Assembly (NCBI RefSeq): GCF_018294505.1
Contig: NC_057807.1
Location: 268,234,552-268,298,551, forward strand
Direction of reading: 5' to 3'
DNA length: 64,000 nucleotides
Source: Triticum aestivum
Taxonomy: Eukaryota; Streptophyta; Magnoliopsida; Poales; Poaceae
This document shows, piece after piece, positions 12,614 to 21,603 of this stretch (its first letter is position 1; every line of letters begins with the position of its first letter). The notes under the pieces are model-generated. The model saw only the letters and a program-made list of their open reading frames with translations. It searched no databases and was not told where the DNA came from. Position numbers and translations under genes: made by a program.

Positions 12614-13852
12614 GACATTACTTTTGGGATGACCCACATCTTTATAAAGAAGGAGTAGATGGTATTATTAGACGTTGTGTACCTGAGCATGCACAGGGAC
12701 AAATCCTACGGAAATGTCACTCTGAAGCTTATGGAGGGCATCATGCGGGAGACAGAACTGCTCACAATGTATTGCAATTTGGTTTTTATTGGCCTACTCT
12801 CTTCAAGGATGCTCGTAAGTTTGTTTTATCTTGTGATGAATGTCAAAGAATTGGTAATATTGGTAAGCGTCAAAAATGCCAATGAATTATTCACTTGTTG
12901 TTGAACCATTTGATGTTTGGGGTTTTGATTACATGGGACCTTTTCCTTCCTCTAATGGGTATACACATATTTTGGTTGCTATTGATTATGTTACTAAGTG
13001 GGTAGAAGCTATCCCAACTAGTAGTGCTGATCACAACACCGCTATTAAAATTCTTAAGGAAGTTATCTTCCCAAGGTTTGGAGTCCCTAGATATTTAATG
13101 ACTGATGGTGGTTCACACTTTATTCATGGTGCTTTCAATAAAATGCTTGCTACATACGGTGTTAACCATAGAATTGCATCACCCTATCATCCTCAGTCTA
13201 GTGGTGAAGTTGAACTTAGCAATAGAGAAATAAAATTAATTTTACAAAAAAAACTGTCAATAGGTCCCGAAAGAATCGGTCTAAGAAATTAGATGGTGCA
13301 CTTTGGGCTTACAGAACAACATATAAAAATCCTATGGGTATGTCTCCTTATAAAATGGTTTATGGAAAAGCTTGTCATTTGCCTCTTGAGTTAGAACATA
13401 AAGCATATTGGGCAATTAAATAACTCAACTATGATTTTAAACTTGCCGGTGAAAAGAGGTTATTTGGTATTAGCTCACTAGATGAATGGAGAACCCAAGC
13501 CTATGAAAATGCCAAGTTATTTAAAGAAAAAGTTAGAAGATGGCATGATAAAAGAATCCAAAAGCATGAGTTCAAAGTTGGAGAAGATGTTCTTTTGTAC
13601 AACTCTCGTTTCAGATTATTTCCAGGAAATTTCCTCTCCAAATGGGAAGGACCCTATGTTATCGAGGAGGTTTATCGATCTGGAGCCATCAAAATAAATA
13701 ATGACGAAAGTACTGACCTGAAGGTTGTAAATGGGCAAAGAATAAAACATTATATCTCAGGTACACCCATTAATGTTGAAAGCAATATTATCCAAACTAT
13801 GACACCAGAAGAACACATAAAGGAAACCTTCCGGAACACTCCAGAATCATGA
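12614..13852 (+). pseudogene. Element B integrase, broken
   Basis: The HHCC finger ([18 protein letters not shown]) is followed by a one-base loss near 12875 private to B. The DDE core is open from 12876 to 13292 with FDYMGPFP, MTDGGSHF and SSGEVE. The expanded A run near 13245 ends it, as in A. Further in-frame pieces (WRTQAYENAKLFKEKVRRWH, then GPYVIEEVYRSGAIKI) carry the C-terminal module to TGA 13850-13852. Confidence 0.75.
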
Positions 13853-14181
13853 AAATAGAGGAGGTACGTGATACGGTAAGTAAACGGACTCCGAAAAATC
13901 TGCAAAAAATATTTTCTTTCAGTTCTATATTAAAAATTAGGAAAATAAGAAACAACCAGGAAGGTAACCTTGTGGGCACAAGACACCAGGGCGCGCCTGG
14001 CGCCCAGGTGGGTTGTGCCCACCTCGGGTACCTTCTGGACTCCATTTTTCTACCGTTTGTGTGTTTCCCAAGATAAAAAATCTTTATATATGCCCCCCGA
14101 ACCTATTGACCACCGTATAATGGAGAAATCTTCTGTTTTCTTTTCTTGCTGTTTTCTGTCGGATCCATCAAGGCCAGCATC
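13853..14181 (+). other. Element B post-pol untranslated segment
   Basis: This is the counterpart of A 7751-8079, with no coding signal. The acceptor-like gttttctgtc ends in gg here rather than ag, so the candidate 3' splice site kept in A and C is damaged in B. Confidence 0.5.
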
Positions 14182-14676
14182 ATGTCTTGTTCCCCCACCA
14201 ACAATGTAGAAGAGGATGCTTGGTTGATGAAGATTGAATTGAAGAGAGAAGAGCCCGAAGAAACTTTCAAGGAGGACAATAGCAAGGGAGGCTGTTGAAG
14301 ATCAAACTCCGGCAGTAGTGCAGGCCTTGCCCGTGGAGAGTCCACCATACCAACCTATGGATACCTCACTCCCACTATGGATCTTACTCAATCCATACCA
14401 ACCTATGGATCTTACTCAATCCATACCAACCTATGGATCCTCCAACCATACTATGAATACCTCACTCCCACTAAGATTGAAGCCTTTAGGATCATTGAAA
14501 CGGTTCATGTTCAAAACAAATATCTCACTCGTGAAAATGTTTTATTGCAAGAGCACATCATTACCCTTCGGAGCGCCATCCGAAGATTGGAGTATCTTTT
14601 GAGCCTGAAGGAGAAGAAGGATAAACCCTCTACTTCATCACCACCACCTCCTTCTTCATCACCAAAGGAAACTTGA
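14182..14676 (+). pseudogene. Element B accessory ORF with one stop
   Basis: ATG 14182-14184 opens a frame of 164 codons interrupted once, by TGA 14296-14298. The N-terminus (DAWLMKIELKREEP) and the C-terminal part (IEAFRIIETVHVQNKYLTRE, then a heptad-like stretch and a serine/proline tail) match the intact ORF of element C. Between them B has an expanded repeat at about 14347-14470 in which YLTPT recurs. The position after integrase is where Athila elements may carry an env-like gene, but no membrane segment is visible. Function unknown. Confidence 0.6.
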
Positions 14677-16245
14677 GTATCATGTATGGGCACTCCCCTT
14701 GGCTTGTGCGAAGCTTGGGGGCTGCCCCGGTATAGTATCACCTTCACTATCTTTTGCCTTTACTTATCTTAGTTCCATCCTTAGTTATCTTTTGCTTTAG
14801 TTGAATAAAAGCTTAGTTTGATCCTTTCTTTTCAAGTGTTTGCTTAGTGATCTATCCTTGTAATCGTGTGTGAGATATATAATAAAGTTTAGTTTGAGTT
14901 TTTTTTCTTTACTTTCATGTTCAGTAAAAATAAAGGAAATAAATGAAAAACATCATATGCTAATCTTATGATAAGTAATGACATCACATAAGGAAGAGTA
15001 TAAGTAGAAAATTTTATTGGAGATTTACAAACATAGCATTGGTCAATTATGCAATTCATGAAATAATTAATAAGGGAAGAGAATATTCACATGCAAATAC
15101 ACTACCTTGGACAACTTTTACGATTGTGAGACCCCATCAAAATATTATATGCCAAAATTGTTGACGTTGGACAAGGAAGACAACGTAATGATTTATGTTT
15201 GTTCATATTCACATAGAAGTTATATTGTCATAGATCCTTTAACATGTGGTGCTTGCCCCCAATCTTTGCTAGCCAAAAATTCCGCACAGAGTAGATATGC
15301 TACTTGTACATCCAAAAACCCTTAAACCCAAATCTTGTTTTGAGAGTCCACCATACCAACCTATGGATTGAGTAAGATCCTTCAAGTAAGTTGTTGTCAG
15401 TGCAATAAGGCAATAAAAGTTGCTTCAAAAAGTGTTGAATCATTTAGTGTAAGAGAAAATTGAGCGGTGTACGAACTTGTGATGGCAAAGAATAAAAGCG
15501 ACAGACTACATAATAAAGGTTGCTATCATAAGGCAATACAATGTGATGTTCTTTTGCACTAAGAGATTGAGCATACAACCAAAAAGCGCATGGCAACCTC
15601 TGCTTCCCTCTGTGAAGGGCCTATCTTTTACTTTTATGTATTTACTTTTATGCAGGAATCAAAGTATTTCTCTCTTTTCCTTTTTATTTTCTCTTTTGGC
15701 AAGCACCATGTGGTGAGGAAAGATCTAGGCACATATATGTAGTTGGATATGAGTGGGCATGAGTTATTATTGTTGACATCACCCTTGAGGTGAATATGTT
15801 GGGAGGCAAAATTAAAAGCCCCTATCTTTCTATGTGTCTGGTTGAAACTTTTTGCTCATGTGTATGCGGTGAGTGTTAGCAATCATAGAAGACTATATGA
15901 TGGTTGAGTATGTGGACTTGCCATAAGGCTCCGATACGTGACCCTTCTTGAAAATATGATGAATTATAGTTGCAAAGTTGACTAGGAACATAGTTTGTTG
16001 GGTTTCAATAGAGTTTATGCTTTATACTTCGATGTTGTGATGAATTGTTACTTGTTCATGAGAAGTTATATGATAGAAGTTATATCATGACAGTTCTATG
16101 ATAAAGTTTTGTGTTAAAGTTTGTTGCTATTATAATAATATACATGATGCTTCTATGTCTGCATTTTGTTTTTATCGACACCTCTCTCTCTAATCATGTG
16201 GACACATTTTTCGATTTTGGTTTTCGCTTGAGGACAGGCAAGGTC
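14677..16245 (+). other. Element B 3' non-coding tract
   Basis: This AT-rich interior lies between the accessory ORF and the polypurine tract and has no credible coding signal. At about 15341-15366 it repeats exactly 26 nt found at 14336-14361, followed by ggattgagtaagatcc, the inverse of a motif at 14384. Confidence 0.5.
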
Positions 16246-16260
16246 TAAGCTTCGGGGAGT
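16246..16260 (+). promoter_or_regulatory. Polypurine tract of element B
   Basis: The stretch taagcttcggggagt lies directly before the LTR start TGATACG at 16261. This is the expected plus-strand primer position and fixes the LTR boundary. The AAGCTT-plus-G-run pattern recurs before F's 3' LTR. Confidence 0.65.
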
Positions 16261-16567
16261 TGATACGTCCATTTTGCATCATGTTTTCTTACTATTATTT
16301 ATATTGTTTTTATGCATAATAATGCTTTTTGGAGTAATTCTAATGCCTTTTCTCTCATAATGTGCAAGGTTCACACAAGGAGGTAGAATACCGGCAGCTG
16401 GAATTCTGGACCTGAAAAAGCTACGTCAGGCCACCCTGGAATTCTGGACCTGAAAAAGCTACATCAGGCCACCTATTCTGCACAACTCCAAATGAGCTAA
16501 AACTTCACGGAGATTTTTATGGAATATATAAGAATTATTGGAGCAAATAACTACCAGAGGGGGGCCA

Positions 16568-16590
16568 CCAGGTGGGCACAGCCCACCTGG
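16568..16590. repeat. Perfect inverted repeat upstream of the LTR TATA box
   Basis: CCAGGTGGGC, three bases, then GCCCACCTGG: 10-bp perfect arms about 75 bp before the TATA motif. The same words recur in the post-pol regions of A and B. Confidence 0.6.
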
Positions 16591-16663
16591 GCGCGCTAGG
16601 GAGCCTAGGCGCACCCTAGTGGGTTGTGCCCTCCTCGGCCCACCTCTGGTGCCCCTCTTCTGG

Positions 16664-16670
16664 TATATAA
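16664..16670 (+). promoter_or_regulatory. TATA box in element B 3' LTR
   Basis: TATATAA in the context ctggtatataagtc. Element C has the weaker tatatgaa at the matching place. It is a plausible LTR promoter that would read outward into the CACTA-like sequence. Confidence 0.45.
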
Positions 16671-18118
16671 GTCATTTTGACCTACAAAAAATAAGGAGAG
16701 GACTTTCGGGACGAAGCGCCACCGTCTCGAGGTGGAAATTGGGCAGGAGCACTTTTGCCCTCCGGCGGAGCGATTCCGCCGGGGGAACTTCCCTCCTGGA
16801 GGGGGAAATCATCGTCATCATCATCACCAACAACCCTCTCATCTTTGGGAGGGCAATCTCCATCAACAACTTCAACAACACCATCTCCTCTCAAACCCTA
16901 GTTCACCCCTTGTGTTCAATTTTGTGTTGGAACCTTAGATTGGTACTTGTGGGTTACTAGTAGTGTTGATTACATCTTGTAGTTGATTACTATATGGTTT
17001 ATTTGGTGGAAGATTATATGCTCCGATCCATTATGATATTTAATACCTCTCTGATCTTGAGCATCAATGGTACGCGTTGGTGCTACACAAATAGTTTTTA
17101 ACCCCTTTCCGCGACGGCACTTGGAACCATCACCAAGTGAGTGTGGGCGATAGGGGGTCCTTCCCACATGATATACACTGAACCTCGTGGCGAGATATGA
17201 TCTGTTATTGCGGCCCGATCTTTCACGGTACTCCACCTTAAGTATCAGTAACCTCTCGCCCACGCACGCGATGTACACGAAGTAGAGGGTTTGAACCTTG
17301 CGGCTCAGCACGAGAGAAACAATCTGGACAACGGCACCTCACGCGCAAAAAAATTTCCTCACAGAAATCGCAACAAAGAGGTTTTCTAAAGATACCTCAA
17401 AAACTTGATACGGGTGTCTACCCCTAAAAACACATCTGTCTATTTCATATCAAAATATCACCTCCCATTACATGAGACGCATAACTTGGCTTTATAGTAG
17501 TAGCCGGCCTAGAAACAAACCTGAACTCACGTGGACTCTTACTTTTATCCTAAAAAACAAAGAATTAACTAATTAAATATTCGGCAACCTGATAACAAAC
17601 TAGTCTCCTTATTTTCTCGTGCAATATGCGTGTAGGTGGACCCCACCCAACAGCTTTTAAACACAACAGATCCCATACAGAACACGTGTAAGATTGATCC
17701 TTCTCTTTCCTTCGTAAAAACACAACGATAGATAACATCTCAATCTCCTTCCATTCAAACCAATTCTCCTTCCTTTCATCCCCAAAAGTATGTGCGTGCA
17801 TTCCTTTGAAACAAAAGAATGCTTGACTGATCTCCCTGCCGCATTAGCACATAAATAAGGAGTATTATTTTTCCATACCGCATGTGAGGCTACGTCCGCA
17901 TACTGATTCTCATGTAGCATGTCTCTTCTAGAATTTGCATGTGCCACGTCCTTTTCTTTTCTTTCTTCCATCCCAACAAGATCTCTGCCGATGCAATAAT
18001 TATCATGCCTATTAGTTATGACCATATCACCACACGACCTAGAAACCGTTGGGGATAGGGAGCCAAGATGCATATACAGTACTTCTACTCATTTCTGCTC
18101 ACATTGCCATCGTAGTCG

Positions 18119-18600
18119 GTATTCTGTGGTGCTATGTTTACAATGCGCGGACCATCATAAATGGTTCACTATTATAGAACGTGTATGATAAGCATACAAT
18201 CACACACATTCGCTCTTCCCAAACCGTATGCGATAACTAATTAAAAATATTAGCTAATCGTCGTATGAGTGTCGGACAGGATTACGAAATGCCGGACCGT
18301 CATAACATCGTCGTACACGGCAACTATCGCACACACTATTCTGTGGTGCAACGTTTACGATGCATACTTCATCAGAAACAAATCATGGTTGCGAATCGTG
18401 TATGATAAGGCAACTAACACATACGTTTAGTTTGCCCGCACCGTTTGTGATATTGTCTGACATCGCACATGCTTTGCAAACGGAAACTATGCGCATGCTT
18501 GCAGACATTTCCTCTCTGTGAATCGTGTCAGATTATGGTGTATATCGCAAACGTTTGTGTTTTACCAACCGTGTTTGCCGTAACGACCTGGAGGGCCTAA
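18119..18600. repeat. Degenerate subterminal repeats
   Basis: The words attctgtggtgc, gtttacaatgc/gtttacgatgc and cgtgtatgataag recur about 220 bp apart (starts near 18120 and 18340). Clustered degenerate repeats of this type are typical of CACTA subterminal regions. Confidence 0.5.
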
Positions 18601-18793
18601 TTTCGCTGTAATTTAATTGCTGCTATTTCAAATTGTACCAGAGTTGCATTTGAATTTAAATGTATGTTGTAGCTTTATTCATATCCATCAGGTTCAAACA
18701 ACCAATGTATTATTCGATTCATAGGTACATATGTTCAACAATTACATAAGAACCAAATAAAGAATGATGAACCACAGTTGTATACTTCTACTA

Positions 18794-19325
18794 TTAAAGA
18801 CGGTAAAGAAAGAGGCGAAATACATTCTGGTTGCTGAATAAGGTGAAGCGGAATGCCCATATTATGCCCTCCTCCATGCAGAAGGCTAGCACGACTCTAG
18901 TCCAACCCCTTGTGATGGACGACTGCCCATCCTTCACGGTCTTCATGAAAACATCTAGATAATCATCGTGTTCTGGTAGAAATACTTTAACCTTTGCATG
19001 CCCACCAATCATGTAGAGGTAATCTTGAGTAAACTGCTTTGGCAACCACTTCAAAGGAAAAAAGATCTAGACATTGTCATCTAACACAACTCATTATGGG
19101 CAGTAAAAACAAGGCTACAGAGTTCTTACTTACCATCCTGAAGTTCGCTGTTGTCTTGGATAAAGTGTAAACAAATAGTTTAATGGCCACCTTTTGACCC
19201 ATTTTACTAACAATCTTTATCAGCTTCCTCACTTGATGCTGGTTCATTGACATCTCATTGCCCCATACGCAGAAAGGGGCGAAGCGCGGATCTTTTCCAA
19301 TGACATGTGTACCTAAAAGCACCAA
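18794..19325 (-). CDS. Captured B3-domain-like gene fragment, two exons
   Basis: Two minus-strand exons, 19325-19134 and 19048-18794, join in phase across an 85-bp intron with a GTAAG donor and a TTTGAAG acceptor. The product is about 148 residues. The order TTANFRM-WLPKQF, then SSITRGWTRVV, then FRFTLFSNQNVFRLFLYRL at the C-terminus resembles plant B3 DNA-binding domains, which bind DNA as transcription factors. The first ATG may not be the true start because a good acceptor (cttttag) lies just upstream, suggesting an internal exon. A further candidate exon of the same gene is at 34707-34042, with element D now between them. No stop interrupts the two exons. The B3 call is from motif similarity only. 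Confidence 0.5.
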
Positions 19326-19492
19326 GTTAAGATTAGAAGCTAAACATCAATTGCACAATGCTGTAGTACAACACTCTTTTATAATATCTTATAACAAACA
19401 ATATACTCACATATTAGATGAATTAACATCTTATATTATGGGCTGGAAGGAGTTTATTGCATTCTTACAAATTATCGACTGATTAACTGCTG

Positions 19493-19766
19493 CTGTATCC
19501 ATGGGTTAGAGTTAGTTTGAGCTATTTCGGGCTCAAATAGCCTAAAGTATATCCAAACATGAGGGCTAGTTTGAGCTAGTTGCATCTAACCCACCCAAAA
19601 AAATATCCAACCCAAGAGATGTTAATTGGAGCTAGTTCTCCTAGTGCATTTATTGTCAATCTAACCCTATCATCCAAACACCTCTTTGGATGGAGTTAGT
19701 TTAGGGTTAGTCATGAGCTAGAAACTAACTCTAACCTCTAGCTAAGTTGAGTATCCAAACAGGGCT
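19493..19766. mobile_element. Probable MITE
   Basis: About 275 bp with a perfect 15-nt inverted match, ggttagagttagttt at 19504-19518 and its complement at 19722-19736. The right edge is gtatccaaacagggc, a common end of grass miniature elements. The left end is degraded and no clear target duplication is seen. It lies inside the CACTA-like unit. Confidence 0.5.
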
Positions 19767-20119
19767 GTGTTGTTGTTGTTGCTGCCGGTGCTCTTCTACG
19801 TACATCTAGACATCATCAGAACATTAAGGTAACACTCTTCCTTGTTGCTATGTAGCCTAGGATTGCATATTTAGACATTAAGTACAATGCATATTGCTAT
19901 GTAGCCTCAGATATATTACATATGGCCCTAGTTAACCTAACGATAAATGGGTTACAGATATATCCAGTTAAAAGTCCGATTCACCGATTAGTCCCTTATC
20001 AGCCCCCGGCCTATATGGTACCAGCTACCGATATCCTGAATAGTGAGTATATATAAGCCATTGGATGAAACTAACCTTGATGGAAAATAGCAGTCGTTCC
20101 CAAAATTGTCCTGTGTAGG

Positions 20120-20587
20120 TACATCGAGAGGCATGTTAAGCACGACAGGCTAAACATCAACCAAAATTATCCACAAACAAAATAATCTCCAAAAGATAGA
20201 TTCAGTGTGGAGGTTTAAGCACGCTAGTAAAGCAAAACAAGTGGAAAGGTGTGTTAACTGTAACAGGCCTAACATTTAACAACCAGCAAACATAGTCATT
20301 CAAACTGGTATTGTGCCGGTCTAAGTACACTGGTTATTGTTAAGTAAAAATGGAAAGGCGTGTTAACTACAAGATGCAGCAACCAAATCTAGTCATTCAT
20401 AGTGGTATTGTTGAAACTGGTACTGATGAAATTGAACTACACAGTTCATACTTGCACATATAGAACATCACGTTGTGAATAACTGGAATAAAGAAGGTAT
20501 GCACACTACGAACAACCAAAGATAGCATTTGAAACTGGACATATGCAAACTACAAACAACCGAACAATCAGAAAACTTTAAAAGAGG
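20120..20587. repeat. Degenerate repeats flanking element D
   Basis: Phrases such as gtgttaactgtaacagg, aactggtattg and cttgcacatatagaacatca recur here and again to the right of D (aataattgcacatatagagc, about 33856-33875). This supports that 20592 and 33766 were once one continuous CACTA-like tract. Confidence 0.5.
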
Positions 20588-20592
20588 CATAT
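20588..20592. repeat. Target-site duplication of element D, left
   Basis: CATAT directly before the LTR, matched by CATAT at 33761-33765 after the other LTR. It is a 5-bp duplication and fixes both ends of D. Confidence 0.9.
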
Positions 20593-20869
20593 TGTCGGTG
20601 TACTAGAGTAGGGGTACCCTAGTATCCCGAACTTGTGCACGGGCAGTTGCAGCACCCCGCGGTAAGGCTTGCCGGGTGACCGCCAAGGTCCTCCGTGGTT
20701 CCCTTGGAGCCATTCAAGAACAAAGTATCCAAGCCAAGGAGACAAGGCCCCGGCAAGAGGAGCTTGCCGGGAAGGCCAACCAAGGCATCTCAAGGAACTT
20801 GCCGCGACGCGCCATGCGTCCCGGCAAGGCCCGGTGAGCGACAAGCTTCCGGACGCGACAAGACAACGA

Positions 20870-20892
20870 CCGCGGCAAGGCGCTTGCCGCGG
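20870..20892. repeat. Perfect hairpin in the LTR
   Basis: CCGCGGCAAG, GCG, CTTGCCGCGG: 10-bp arms and a 3-nt loop. The same hairpin is intact in the 3' LTR near 33114-33136 although the sequence around it has diverged. Confidence 0.7.
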
Positions 20893-21214
20893 CAAGCAAC
20901 CACCCTGTACCCACGCTCCAGCACATCCACCAACGTGTCGCCATGAGGCCTTTCCAGGCGCGCGTGGCGAGAGGCTGTGCAGCCAGCGGTGCGCGGTGGC
21001 ATGCGACGCTGACAAGATTGCCATCGTGGCAGGCGGTGGCATCCCTGATGGTCCTTTCCTGCACTATTTGGGCGACACAGACGGGCATTTAATGCCTTTG
21101 TCCCCTGCCGTCAGGGTTAGGTAGGATGCACTGTGCAGGTAGCTGTACCAACCACCACTCCTTTTCCATTTTTACCCTCGTTTGCGTTGCCACCTGTCGG
21201 TGACCCCTTGAGCA

Positions 21215-21221
21215 TATAAAA
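21215..21221 (+). promoter_or_regulatory. TATA box of element D 5' LTR
   Basis: TATAAAA in gagcatataaaaggagg, about 300 bp before the LTR end. The counterpart at 33459-33465 in the 3' LTR is identical. It probably marks the U3/R promoter. Confidence 0.65.
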
Positions 21222-21520
21222 GGAGGCCCATGCACAACGTAGAAGGGGTTCGTTCGGTTCGATTCCAGAAACACACTCACGCTCGGTCTCGTTAGCAGCT
21301 CGTGTGTACTGTAGCACTCAGCGCTCCCGAGCAAGAACACAATACAATCAGACAAGCAGCAGTAGGAGTGTTATCTGTCTGGAGAGCTCCGAAGCTGGGT
21401 AAACTGCTCGTGTGCTTCGCCTCGATCCACTCTTCGTGCGGTCTCCGCCCCCCGCCGAACCGAAAGGGGCTCGGTCCGCCGGCCCCATAGGTGTTCGTGG
21501 ATCAGTTTCCCCGACATCTT

Positions 21521-21538
21521 TGGCGCGCCAGGTAGGGG
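21521..21538 (+). promoter_or_regulatory. Primer-binding site of element D
   Basis: TGGCGCGCCAGGTAGGGG begins four bases after the LTR. TGG as complement of the CCA end of a tRNA, and the position, support the call. I do not assign the tRNA. Confidence 0.65.
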
Positions 21539-21603
21539 GCGTCGAGGTTGTGTGAACCTGATCCGGCGTTCACATGAGCTAGATCTTCATCTTCTTCATC
21601 AAC

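Larger units (their letters stand above)
8293..17067 (+). mobile_element. Element B: Athila-like copy with two half LTRs
   Basis: The order is: 3' half of an LTR (8293-9022), degenerate primer-binding site, gag, protease, reverse transcriptase, RNase H, integrase, accessory ORF, non-coding tract, polypurine tract and 5' half of an LTR (16261-17067). The coding part is broken throughout. At least seven disabling lesions are shared with A but not with C, so A and B descend from one already dead copy or from one defective amplifying source. Aligned to C's LTR, the two LTR pieces do not overlap and are separated by a gap of only about 17 bp. Confidence 0.8.
16261..17067 (+). mobile_element. Element B 3' LTR, 5' part only
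   Basis: It starts with TGATACGTCCATTTTGCATC, the same start as C's LTR at 56845, and stays alignable to about 17067 (equivalent to C 57612). CACTA-like sequence follows. A 38-bp segment is duplicated in tandem at 16399-16474; C has one divergent copy. Confidence 0.75.
17068..20592. mobile_element. CACTA-like DNA transposon, left part
   Basis: The sequence has the character of Triticeae CACTA subterminal regions: repeated cgtgtatgataag, gcaaacgtttgtg and ccgtttgtgata words on both strands. It joins B's LTR at about 17067 with no CACTA terminus there, so this end is truncated. It holds a minus-strand B3-like gene (18794-19325) and a MITE, and continues after element D at 33766. About 17400-18100 shows no gene. 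The assignment rests on repeat style and on a cactacaag word at 33957, not on both termini. Confidence 0.5.
20593..21516 (+). mobile_element. Element D 5' LTR
   Basis: It starts TGTCGGTGTACTAG and ends GTTTCCCCGACA, with short terminal inversion TGTCGG/CCGACA, and matches 32837-33760 over the full 924 bp. Open frames on either strand inside it are by-products of its GC-rich composition. Confidence 0.92.

Noticed and set aside
15107..15325. A 72-codon open frame in B's 3' interior
   Set aside because: It is short and isolated in AT-rich non-coding DNA and has no recognised relative in the other copies shown here.
20578..21124. Open frames of up to 154 codons in D's 5' LTR, repeated at 32699-33368
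   Set aside because: They span the LTR and its boundary into flanking DNA, occur on both strands and arise from the GC-rich LTR with ggcaag words.
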